From: Alphaproteobacteria bacterium
GTDB taxonomy: Bacteria > Pseudomonadota > Alphaproteobacteria > Rhizobiales > Beijerinckiaceae
Direction of reading: 5' to 3'
NCBI GenBank assembly: GCA_009921785.1
Contig: RFXE01000013.1
Coordinates: forward strand, 1-18,184
Length of the DNA: 18,184 nucleotides
The translations under genes and the position numbers were made by a program. The notes under the pieces were generated by a model. It saw only the letters and a list, made by a program, of their open reading frames with translations, had not been told where the DNA came from and did not search any database. How positions within the stretch are numbered: the first letter of the stretch is position 1; each line of letters begins with the position of its first letter. Shown here piece by piece: positions 1 through 7,336 of the stretch.

Positions 1-248
1 AGCAGCCGGATGAAGCGCTGTTGCAAGCCGTCCTCGTCAAACTCTTTGTTGACCGGCAATTGGTTGTCGATACCGCCCTGATCGGCACATTGACCAAGCG
101 GATTGACCGGTCGATTGCGGCGGCACGGCGAGCCGTGGAGCGTCTTGATCGCGAGGCACTCGCGCAAGGGCGACGGGTCAATCGGGGATTGGCACTCGAT
201 CTTTTCCGCGAAAATCCCCCGGAACCGCTTGAGGTCGAGCCAAAATAG
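1..248 (+). CDS. hdaA: DnaA-related regulatory inactivator (HdaA), C-terminal part only
   Basis: The window opens inside this gene; the frame is already open from base 3 and reads Q-P-D-E-A-L-L-Q-A-V-L-V-K-L-F. About 81 residues are visible. The stretch is the lid region that ends the AAA+ core of DnaA/Hda proteins, with the typical K-L-F-x-D-R-Q-L-x-V-D block followed by a helix with R-S-x-A-A-A-R-x-A-V-E-R-L-D. The protein stops soon after, with no DNA-binding domain IV, which separates Hda from DnaA. Hda proteins act with the DNA polymerase clamp to stimulate ATP hydrolysis by DnaA and so prevent over-initiation of replication. A copy directly upstream of ppk matches the alphaproteobacterial arrangement I recall. 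The assignment is by recognition of the family; the Walker motifs lie outside the window. Confidence 0.75.
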   Translation, partial: QPDEALLQAVLVKLFVDRQLVVDTALIGTLTKRIDRSIAAARRAVERLDREALAQGRRVNRGLALDLFRENPPEPLEVEPK

Positions 249-305
249 GTGGTGCGCGCATTAACCCTCTTCGGATTTGGCGGGTTGCGGAACATGGTCG
301 CTTTC

Positions 306-323
306 GTGTCAAATGACCGTCAT
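306..323 (+). promoter_or_regulatory. Candidate PhoB binding site (Pho box) upstream of ppk
   Basis: Two direct 7-mers, gtgtcaa (306-312) and ccgtcat (317-323), are separated by 4 bases. Against the PhoB consensus CTGTCAT-N4-CTGTCAT the halves match 5 of 7 and 6 of 7 positions. The site lies 52 bp before the chosen ppk start, in the only spacer ahead of the polyphosphate genes. PhoB control of ppk is known in some proteobacteria, so the site fits the gene. I see no convincing -10 element downstream, and no scan for background frequency was done. Confidence 0.55.
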
Positions 324-362
324 AATTCTTTGAAAGAACACCACTTCTTATTTGAAATGATT

Positions 363-366
363 GGAG
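363..366 (+). promoter_or_regulatory. Ribosome binding site that decides the ppk start
   Basis: The bases ggag lie 9 nt before the GTG at 376. The TTG at 361 is in the same frame but would place this ribosome binding site inside the gene, and it has no purine-rich motif at a proper distance upstream. I therefore prefer GTG 376. Confidence 0.5.
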
Positions 367-375
367 TCTGGGGCC

Positions 376-2607
376 GTGCCTCACACGAAAAAGGCAAGCT
401 CGGTTTTGGCCCGGGCGCGGGCAACAGGACCGCGCACGCCGGCAACGCTTGCCAAATCGCCAAGACGTTTCATCAATCGCGAATTGTCATGGTTGCAATT
501 TAATCGGCGCGTTCTTGAAGAGTCTGCAAATAGCGGCCATCCGCTTCTCGAACAGCTTCGCTTCTTGTCGATCTCGGCCACCAATCTCGATGAATTCTTT
601 ATGGTGCGCGTTGCGGGTTTGCGCGGGCAGGTGACATCCGATGTTGCGGAAATGTCCGAAGACGGCATGAGTCCGCTTGAACAATTGGCGCGTATTGGTG
701 AAGAGGTTACGCAACTCTGCGCTGATCAACAGGCGCGGTGGCGTGATTTGCGCGGCAAGCTCAACGACGCTGGTGTGTCACTGGTTGAAGGTGATGGTTT
801 AACGGACGATGAGCGCACGTGGCTCGACACTTATTTTGTCGAACAAATTTTTCCTGTATTGACGCCGCTTGCGGTTGATCCGGCGCATCCGTTTCCTTTC
901 ATTCCCAATCTTGGCTTTTCGCTTGCGCTCACATTGGCACGCGTAAGAGATGGCCGTGCGTTGAATGCGTTGATCAGAATTCCCAGTAAAATTGATCGCT
1001 TCATTCGTCTGCCCTCGGTCGCACAATCGGATGAAGATGCGCCACAACCCCTGCGCTTCATAGCGCTTGAAAATGCGATTGGGTTGTTCATCAGTCGGTT
1101 GTTCCCCGGTTACAGCGTGAAAGGGCTTGGTGCCTTCCGCGTGATCCGCGATAGCGATATCGAAATTGAAGAAGAAGCCGAAGATCTTGTGCGTCTTTTC
1201 GAGACCGCATTAAAACAAAGACGTCGCGGTTCGGTCATACGGCTGGAAGTTGACGCGGGAATGCCCGCTGAAATTCGTCAATTTGTTGTCGAGGAATTTC
1301 TTGTAGCACCTGATGCGGTGTTCGAGATTGATGGCATGTTGGCGCTGAATGATCTGTCGCAGCTTGTTGGCGTTGACCGCCCGGATCTCAAATTCGTTCC
1401 CTATAATCCGCGTTTTCCTGAGCGTATCCGCGATCATGGCGGTGATTGCTTCGCCGCGATCCGCGAAAAAGATCTCATCGTTCACCATCCTTATGAAAGC
1501 TTCGACGTTGTTGTGAATTTCTTGCAACAAGCGGCGCGTGATCCGAATGTTGTGGCGATTAAACAAACGCTCTATCGCACCTCGAATGATAGCCCGATCG
1601 TTAAAGCCTTAACTGAAGCGGCCGAAGCGGGTAAATCGGTGACAGCGCTGGTTGAACTCAAAGCGCGTTTCGATGAAGAAGCGAATATCCGTTGGGCACG
1701 CGATCTTGAGCGCGCAGGCGTGCAGGTTGTTTTCGGATTTATTGAATTAAAAACCCACGCGAAATTGTCGATGGTGATCCGGCGTGAATCGGGTCAACTC
1801 GTCACATACTGCCATTTGGGCACAGGCAACTATCATCCGATTACCGCGCGCGTCTATACGGATCTATCATTCTTTACAGCCGATCCGGCGATGGCGCGCG
1901 ATGTGGCGCGTATTTTCAATTACATCACGGGCTATTCCGAGCCCACACATCTTGAACGGTTGTCGGCTTCACCTTTGACGCTCAAGAAGACGCTGCTCGA
2001 TAACATCGCGAAAGAAATTGAATTTGCGAAAGCGGGAAAGCCTGCAGCTATCTGGTGTAAATGTAATTCGCTCGTTGATCCGATGATCATCGACGCGCTT
2101 TATGAGGCGAGCCAGGCGGGTGTTGAGATCGATCTCGTTGTGCGCGGCATCTGTTGCTTGCGCCCCGGCATACCGGGCTTTTCAGAACGCATTCGCGTAA
2201 AATCGATTGTCGGTCGCTTTTTGGAACACACGCGAATTTACGCGTTCGGCAATGGGTATGGCCTTCCTCATGCCAAGGCCAAGGTTTATATTTCCTCAGC
2301 CGACCTCATGCAGCGCAATCTTGATCGTCGCGTTGAAGTGTTGATTCCGATTCTCAACCCTACCGTGCATGAACAGGTCCTTGACCAGATTATGGTCGTA
2401 AATTTGAACGATAATGAGCAAAGCTGGCGGATCAATGCCGATGGGACGTCCACGCGGTTAGAAAAGCCTGAAGGTGATGCGCCGTCAAACGCCCATCAAT
2501 ATTTTATGACGAATCCCAGCCTCTCGGGGCGTGGCAAAGGCGTCAAAAAATCCTCCTCAAAAAATATACGGTCCGGTTCCACAAAAGAAATTCGTCACGA
2601 TACGTGA
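376..2607 (+). CDS. ppk: Polyphosphate kinase 1
   Basis: PPK1 reversibly transfers the terminal phosphate of ATP to a growing inorganic polyphosphate chain. From GTG 376 the product is 743 residues, slightly longer than the roughly 690 of E. coli PPK. The N-terminal domain begins with F-I-N-R-E-L-S-W-L-Q-F-N and continues with the N-L-D-E-F-F-M-V-R-V-A-G-L block, both hallmarks of the family. The two phospholipase-D-like catalytic domains carry the active-site histidine in K-T-H-A-K-L (about residue 461, the autophosphorylated His) and the second conserved His in F-L-E-H (about residue 618), followed by S-S-A-D-L-M-x-R-N-L-D-R-R-V-E-V. The last 25 or so residues form a basic, serine-rich tail. 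It sits 19 bp ahead of ppx, so the two are probably co-transcribed, and a candidate Pho box lies upstream. Confidence 0.97.
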   Translation: MPHTKKASSVLARARATGPRTPATLAKSPRRFINRELSWLQFNRRVLEESANSGHPLLEQLRFLSISATNLDEFFMVRVAGLRGQVTSDVAEMSEDGMSPLEQLARIGEEVTQLCADQQARWRDLRGKLNDAGVSLVEGDGLTDDERTWLDTYFVEQIFPVLTPLAVDPAHPFPFIPNLGFSLALTLARVRDGRALNALIRIPSKIDRFIRLPSVAQSDEDAPQPLRFIALENAIGLFISRLFPGYSVKGLGAFRVIRDSDIEIEEEAEDLVRLFETALKQRRRGSVIRLEVDAGMPAEIRQFVVEEFLVAPDAVFEIDGMLALNDLSQLVGVDRPDLKFVPYNPRFPERIRDHGGDCFAAIREKDLIVHHPYESFDVVVNFLQQAARDPNVVAIKQTLYRTSNDSPIVKALTEAAEAGKSVTALVELKARFDEEANIRWARDLERAGVQVVFGFIELKTHAKLSMVIRRESGQLVTYCHLGTGNYHPITARVYTDLSFFTADPAMARDVARIFNYITGYSEPTHLERLSASPLTLKKTLLDNIAKEIEFAKAGKPAAIWCKCNSLVDPMIIDALYEASQAGVEIDLVVRGICCLRPGIPGFSERIRVKSIVGRFLEHTRIYAFGNGYGLPHAKAKVYISSADLMQRNLDRRVEVLIPILNPTVHEQVLDQIMVVNLNDNEQSWRINADGTSTRLEKPEGDAPSNAHQYFMTNPSLSGRGKGVKKSSSKNIRSGSTKEIRHDT

Positions 2608-2626
2608 AATCTTTTCGGAACTGCTT

Positions 2627-4171
2627 ATGATCCGTCGCGAATCAAAGCGGATGGGAGTCATGCCGAAAAACGCGCAGGGCCGATTGAAAATCGGGAAACC
2701 CTTGGCCATTGTCGATATCGGGTCGAATTCGGTGCGTCTTGTAGCCTATGAAGGGCTGACACGTTCGCCAACCCCCATCTTCAATGAGAAGGCGCTTTGT
2801 GGTCTGGGTCGTGGTGTATTGGCGACAGGGCTTCTTGCTGAAGACGCGATGGAAAAAGCCTATGAGGCTTTGCGGCGCTATCGCGTTTTATGCGACATCA
2901 TGAAAATCAGAGACGTTCAGGTTATAGCGACCGCTGCCGCGCGTGATGCGATTAATGGCAAAGATTTTCTCAAAGAATGTTCGCGCATCATGCGCACCGA
3001 AGCGCACTTGCTCACAGGTAAGCGCGAAGCCACGTTATCGGCTCTCGGGGTTGCTTATGGGATCCATAACGCCGAAGGATTGGTTGCAGACTTGGGCGGC
3101 GGCTCGCTCGAATTGATTTCCGTTAAAGGCGCAACATTGGGGAAGGGCGTTACGCTCCCCATCGGTGTACTTTCTTTGCAGGATCTGTCCGGCGGCAATC
3201 TCAAGAAAGCACAAAAGATTATTAGGGACGAGCTCGATGATTTGCCTCAGTTAAAGGCTGCGAAGGGCAAATCGATTTATGTGATCGGGGGAACTTGGCG
3301 TGCTCTGGCCCGGCTTCATATGAAGCAGCGGGGCTATCCGCTCCAAGTCATGCATAATTATGTGATCCCCGTACGTGACGCTAAAGATTTCACAGCCCTT
3401 GTTGAACGTGTCTCGACCGATACAATTGACTCGATTGAAGCCGTCTCGGCAGCTCGTCGTCCGTTAATTGCCTATGGCGCTCTCGTTCTTGAAGAACTCA
3501 TCAAAAAATGTGCGCCCGTTGATATTATCGTCTCCGCTCTCGGTGTGCGCGAAGGTTTGATTTTCGAACGGCTTCCGAAAAAACAATTGAAAGAAGATCC
3601 ACTGATCCGTGCGGCGCATGATTTGAACATTTTGCGATCGCGCTCCCCGGAGCATTGTGAAGAGATTATCGGATGGACCGATCAGTTTATGAAATCGGCC
3701 CATTTTGAAGAGACAGTGGATGAAAAACGTTTGCGCCATGCCGCGTGTCTTTTGGCCGATATTGGGTGGCGGGCCCATCCTGATTATCGGGGCGAGCAAT
3801 CTTTGAATATTATTGCGAATGCGAGCTTTATCGGCGTTGATCATCCGGGCCGCGTTTACCTCGCACTTGCGGTTGCCTATCGCCATATGGGTCTTAGCGA
3901 AGATCAGATCAGTCCGCGGTTGCGTGAATTAGCCACAAGCCGCATGTTGGATCGCGCGCGAATTCTCGGCGGCGTTTTGCGTGTCGCTTATCTTATAACC
4001 GCAGCGATGCCGGGCGTTCTTCAATATACGCCGTTATATTGTACCAAAGACGCACTTATTTTGGAAATTCCAAGTGAGCTTGCCCCGCTTGCGGGTGAAC
4101 GCGTGTTTAACCGGCTAAAGGCACTCGCCCGTATCATCGGCAGGGTGCCGAAGCTTATTGTTGAAGATTAA
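2627..4171 (+). CDS. ppx: Exopolyphosphatase (Ppx/GppA family)
   Basis: This enzyme hydrolyses terminal phosphates from polyphosphate, opposing ppk immediately upstream; some family members also act on pppGpp. The actin-like ATPase fold is marked by V-D-I-G-S-N-S-V-R-L near residue 30, G-L-G-R-G-V, the second phosphate loop D-L-G-G-G-S-L-E-L near residue 155, I-G-G-T-W-R-A-L-A-R, and A-L-G-V-R-E-G-L. The C-terminal part is helical, with an HD-like patch H-A-A-C-L-L-A-D-I-G-W. I chose ATG 2627 because ggaa lies 6 nt upstream and the gene then begins 19 bp after ppk; ATG codons at 2651 and 2660 are in frame and cannot be excluded. Length is 514 residues, usual for the family. Its stop overlaps that of the convergent rnd gene by 4 bp. 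Confidence 0.93.
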   Translation: MIRRESKRMGVMPKNAQGRLKIGKPLAIVDIGSNSVRLVAYEGLTRSPTPIFNEKALCGLGRGVLATGLLAEDAMEKAYEALRRYRVLCDIMKIRDVQVIATAAARDAINGKDFLKECSRIMRTEAHLLTGKREATLSALGVAYGIHNAEGLVADLGGGSLELISVKGATLGKGVTLPIGVLSLQDLSGGNLKKAQKIIRDELDDLPQLKAAKGKSIYVIGGTWRALARLHMKQRGYPLQVMHNYVIPVRDAKDFTALVERVSTDTIDSIEAVSAARRPLIAYGALVLEELIKKCAPVDIIVSALGVREGLIFERLPKKQLKEDPLIRAAHDLNILRSRSPEHCEEIIGWTDQFMKSAHFEETVDEKRLRHAACLLADIGWRAHPDYRGEQSLNIIANASFIGVDHPGRVYLALAVAYRHMGLSEDQISPRLRELATSRMLDRARILGGVLRVAYLITAAMPGVLQYTPLYCTKDALILEIPSELAPLAGERVFNRLKALARIIGRVPKLIVED

Positions 4172-5322
4172 GCTTCGTTACGCGGCAAGGCGACAACGCG
4201 GCCTTTTGAGAAGGCGAGCGCTAAATTGCCGTTTTTCAATTCAATGGCGTACTGCCCGAAGATTTTATAGCGCCATCCTTTGAGTGCTTGCACATCGGCA
4301 TTGTCATCAGCGGCGATTGATTCAAGGTCATCGACTGTCGCTATGAGTTTTGCTGCAACACCTTCTTTGTCGCATGTCATGCGCAAGAGGACTTTAAGCA
4401 ATTCAACGGCGGCAGGATTATAGGCTTTGCGTTCTGTTCGTTCGATGACCGGAATTGTTGATGGATCTCTTGCCAATCCCTTTTCAACAAGGGCTAAAAT
4501 TTCAGTGCCAACGCGCGAGCGCTCAAAACCATTGGGAACAGAACGCAATTTACCAAGAGACTCGACCGAGCGCGGCGCTGAAGTGGCGATATCGATAATC
4601 GCATCGTCCTTCAAAACACGCGAACGTGGGACATTGCGGCTTCGTGCTTCGGTTTCGCGCCATGCGGCGATTTCCATGAGAACGGCAAGATCACGGGGCT
4701 TCCGAATGCGGCCACTCAGGCGACGCCATGAGTCTTCCGGTTTCAGATCATAGGTTTCAGGGGAGGTGAGCACACGCATCTCGTCGGCCAACCACGGCTC
4801 GCGGCCTGAAGCCGTGAGTTTATCGAGAAGTGCCTTATAGATCACGCGTAGATGCGTGACGTCAGCGCGCGCATAATTCAGCTGTGCATCGGAGAGGGGC
4901 CGTTGTGACCAATCCGTGTAACGCGAGGATTTGTCGATCCGCGCCTTGGCGAGATCATGAGCCAGCTGCTCATAGCCGACGCTATCGCCATAGCCCGCCA
5001 CCATTGCCGCGACTTGGGTGTCGAAACAGGGGCTGGGGATGCAGCGGTCAAGGATCCAGAGAATTTCGATATCTTGTCGGCCGGAGTGGAACACCTTGAC
5101 CACGCTTTCCTTGCGCATAAGGGCAAAGAAGGAGGTCAGATCAATATCGGGCGCTAAAGGGTCAATAAGGACGTCTTCATCCTCGCTCGCCAACTGAATC
5201 AGGCATAATTTCGGGAAAAAGGTCGTTTCCCGCATGAATTCCGTGTCGATTGTCACAAAATCATGTGAGCCAAGTCTTTGGCAGGCCGCGTCCAGCGCCG
5301 CAGTATTAGTGATCAAGGGCAT
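4168..5322 (-). CDS. rnd: Ribonuclease D
   Basis: RNase D is a 3'-to-5' exoribonuclease that trims precursor tRNAs and other small RNAs. The product is 384 residues, the usual size. The DEDD-type active site is complete: D26 and E28 in T-I-D-T-E-F, D84 in H-S-G-R-Q-D-I-E-I-L, and Y150 plus D154 in L-N-Y-A-R-A-D-V-T-H-L. An HRDC domain follows at about residues 208-288 (L-A-V-L-M-E-I-A-A-W-R-E, then V-P-R-S-R-V-L-K-D-D), and the C-terminal section is a second HRDC-like helical region. The gene runs tail-to-tail with ppx with a 4-bp overlap, leaving no room for an ordinary terminator, and diverges from aspS across a 162-bp spacer. No strong ribosome binding site precedes the ATG, but the N-terminus agrees with the family. 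Confidence 0.95.
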   Translation of the reverse strand: MPLITNTAALDAACQRLGSHDFVTIDTEFMRETTFFPKLCLIQLASEDEDVLIDPLAPDIDLTSFFALMRKESVVKVFHSGRQDIEILWILDRCIPSPCFDTQVAAMVAGYGDSVGYEQLAHDLAKARIDKSSRYTDWSQRPLSDAQLNYARADVTHLRVIYKALLDKLTASGREPWLADEMRVLTSPETYDLKPEDSWRRLSGRIRKPRDLAVLMEIAAWRETEARSRNVPRSRVLKDDAIIDIATSAPRSVESLGKLRSVPNGFERSRVGTEILALVEKGLARDPSTIPVIERTERKAYNPAAVELLKVLLRMTCDKEGVAAKLIATVDDLESIAADDNADVQALKGWRYKIFGQYAIELKNGNLALAFSKGRVVALPRNEA

Positions 5323-5414
5323 GGTTGGATGAACAAAATTTACGAATCATGGGCCAAGAGGAAGATGGGTGTTAGCACGAGTTCCGGCAAAATGTCTGCC
5401 AAGCCCGCTTTCTC

Positions 5415-5420
5415 TTGACA
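5415..5420 (+). promoter_or_regulatory. Possible -35 element ahead of aspS
   Basis: The bases ttgaca are a perfect sigma-70 -35 hexamer inside the rnd-aspS divergent spacer, 64 bp before the aspS start. At a 16-18 bp spacing I find only weak -10 candidates (around cgtttt at 5438-5443). It is in the right place but would be unremarkable by chance, hence the low confidence. Nothing else stands out between 5323 and 5484. Confidence 0.3.
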
Positions 5421-5484
5421 AGGGCAGGCGGCGCATGCGTTTTCCGGGTCAAATTTCCCTCGCCGACGGTCAAAAGAGGTCCTA

Positions 5485-7284
5485 ATGCATCGTTATCGTT
5501 CGCATAATTGTGGCGCGCTCCGTGAGAGCGATGTCGGCCAAGAGGTTCGGCTTTCGGGCTGGTGCCACCGCATCCGCGATCATGGCGGTGTACTCTTCAT
5601 CGATTTGCGTGACCATTATGGCCTCACCCAATGTGTGATTGATCCGGATTCGAAGGCCTTTAAGCTCGCCGAAACATTGCGCTCGGAATGGGTCGTACGG
5701 ATTGACGGCAAAGCGCGTCTGCGTCCCGCGGGAACGGAGAACCGCGATCTGCCAACCGGCCTCATTGAAATCTATGTAAGCGAGATTGAAGTTCTCGGTC
5801 CGGCAAAGGAATTGCCGCTGCAAGTGTTTGGGGATCAGCCCTTCCCTGAAGAGACGCGTCTCACTTACCGCTTCCTCGATCTCCGGCGCGACACGCTTCA
5901 CAACAACATCATGACGCGTGTCAAAGTGATCGACGCGATGCGCGAGAAGATGAAGGCGCAAGGCTTCAATGAATTCGCAACGCCCATTCTGACGGCATCG
6001 TCACCGGAAGGTGCGCGCGACTTCCTTGTGCCGTCGCGCATTCATCCGGGTAAATTCTACGCGCTGCCGCAAGCGCCGCAGCAATATAAGCAGCTTTTAA
6101 TGATGGCAGGCTTCGATCGCTATTTCCAAATCGCGCCGTGTTTCCGCGATGAAGACCCACGCGCGGATCGGTTGCCGGGCGAATTCTATCAGCTCGATTT
6201 GGAAATGAGCTTTGTCGAGCAGGAAGATATTTTTGCAGCGGTCGAGCCAGTCGTCGGCGGTATCTTCCGCGATTTCGGTAAGGGTAAACATGTAACCCCG
6301 TCGCCCTGGCCGCGTATTCCCTATGCGACCTCGATGGAAAAATATGGCTCTGATAAACCGGATCTTCGTATCCGCAATCCATACACCAATGCACCGCTTG
6401 AAATGGCCGATGTGTCGGATCATTTCCGTGGATCAAATTTCAAAGTCTTTGCGCGCATTCTTGAAGACGCGAAGAACCGCGTCTGGGCGATCCCTGCACC
6501 ATCAGGCGGACAACGCACATTCTGCGATCGCATGAATTCATGGGCGCAAGGCGAAGGCCAGCCGGGCTTGGGTTATATGTTCTGGCGTGAAGGCGAAGAG
6601 GGCGCAGCCGGTCCGATTGCCAACAATATCGGGCCAGAACGCGCTGAAGCGATCCGCGCGCAATTGGGATTGAAAGCGGGCGACGCTTGTTTCTTTGCTG
6701 CTGGTGATCCGGACAAATTTGCAAAATTCGCAGGCTCCGCGCGCATCAAGGTTGGACAGGATCTCAACCTTATCGATGAAAATCGTTATGAGCTCGCGTG
6801 GATCGTCGATTTCCCGATGTTCGAATATAATGACGAAGACAAGAAGGTCGACTTCTCGCACAATCCGTTCTCGATGCCGCAAGGTGGCCTCGACGCATTG
6901 ACGAGCCAAGATCCGCTGACGATCAAAGCGTTCCAATACGACATCGCTTGCAATGGTTTTGAAATTGCTTCCGGTGGTATCCGCAATCACAAGCCTGAAG
7001 CGATGGTGAAGGCCTTCGAGATTGCAGGCTATGGCGAAGAAACCGTTATCCAAAAATTTGGAGGCATGTATCGCGCCTTCCAATATGGCGCACCGCCGCA
7101 TGGCGGCATGGCAGCGGGCGTTGATCGTATCGTGATGTTGCTCGTTGGCGCGCAGAATTTGCGTGAAGTCGCGCTCTTCCCGATGAACCAGCAGGCACTT
7201 GATTTGCTAATGGGGGCTCCCGCTGAAGCCACACCTAAGCAAATGCGTGAATTACATCTCAGAGTGAACGCACCAGAGAAGTAA
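5485..7284 (+). CDS. aspS: Aspartyl-tRNA synthetase, probably non-discriminating
   Basis: A class II synthetase that charges tRNA with aspartate; 599 residues, as expected for the bacterial form. The N-terminal OB-fold (to about residue 110) reads the anticodon and contains R-D-H-G-G-V-L-F-I-D-L-R-D. The catalytic core has motif 2 in F-R-D-E-D-P-R-A-D-R-L-P-G-E-F-Y-Q-L-D and motif 3 in G-G-M-A-A-G-V-D-R-I-V-M-L-L-V-G, with the bacterial GAD insertion between. His33 and Gly83 correspond, by my own alignment from memory, to H31 and G81 of Pseudomonas aeruginosa AspRS, residues linked to acceptance of both tRNA-Asp and tRNA-Asn. If so, Asp-tRNA-Asn would be converted by GatCAB, which is not in this window. 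An agagg motif (5475-5479) lies 5 nt before the ATG. Confidence 0.97.
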   Translation: MHRYRSHNCGALRESDVGQEVRLSGWCHRIRDHGGVLFIDLRDHYGLTQCVIDPDSKAFKLAETLRSEWVVRIDGKARLRPAGTENRDLPTGLIEIYVSEIEVLGPAKELPLQVFGDQPFPEETRLTYRFLDLRRDTLHNNIMTRVKVIDAMREKMKAQGFNEFATPILTASSPEGARDFLVPSRIHPGKFYALPQAPQQYKQLLMMAGFDRYFQIAPCFRDEDPRADRLPGEFYQLDLEMSFVEQEDIFAAVEPVVGGIFRDFGKGKHVTPSPWPRIPYATSMEKYGSDKPDLRIRNPYTNAPLEMADVSDHFRGSNFKVFARILEDAKNRVWAIPAPSGGQRTFCDRMNSWAQGEGQPGLGYMFWREGEEGAAGPIANNIGPERAEAIRAQLGLKAGDACFFAAGDPDKFAKFAGSARIKVGQDLNLIDENRYELAWIVDFPMFEYNDEDKKVDFSHNPFSMPQGGLDALTSQDPLTIKAFQYDIACNGFEIASGGIRNHKPEAMVKAFEIAGYGEETVIQKFGGMYRAFQYGAPPHGGMAAGVDRIVMLLVGAQNLREVALFPMNQQALDLLMGAPAEATPKQMRELHLRVNAPEK

Positions 7285-7336
7285 GTGTTGAGTGTCTGCG
7301 CGAGCAGGTATTTCGGGATGATGAGGAGAAAAGAAG

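Noticed and set aside
2531..2626. Extended N-terminus for ppx starting inside ppk
   Set aside because: It would overlap ppk by 77 bp and adds lysine-rich sequence that is the ppk tail read in another frame.
6538..7101. Minus-strand open frame of 187 codons inside aspS
   Set aside because: It is a shadow of the well-supported aspS coding frame, with no recognisable domain and no ribosome binding site context.
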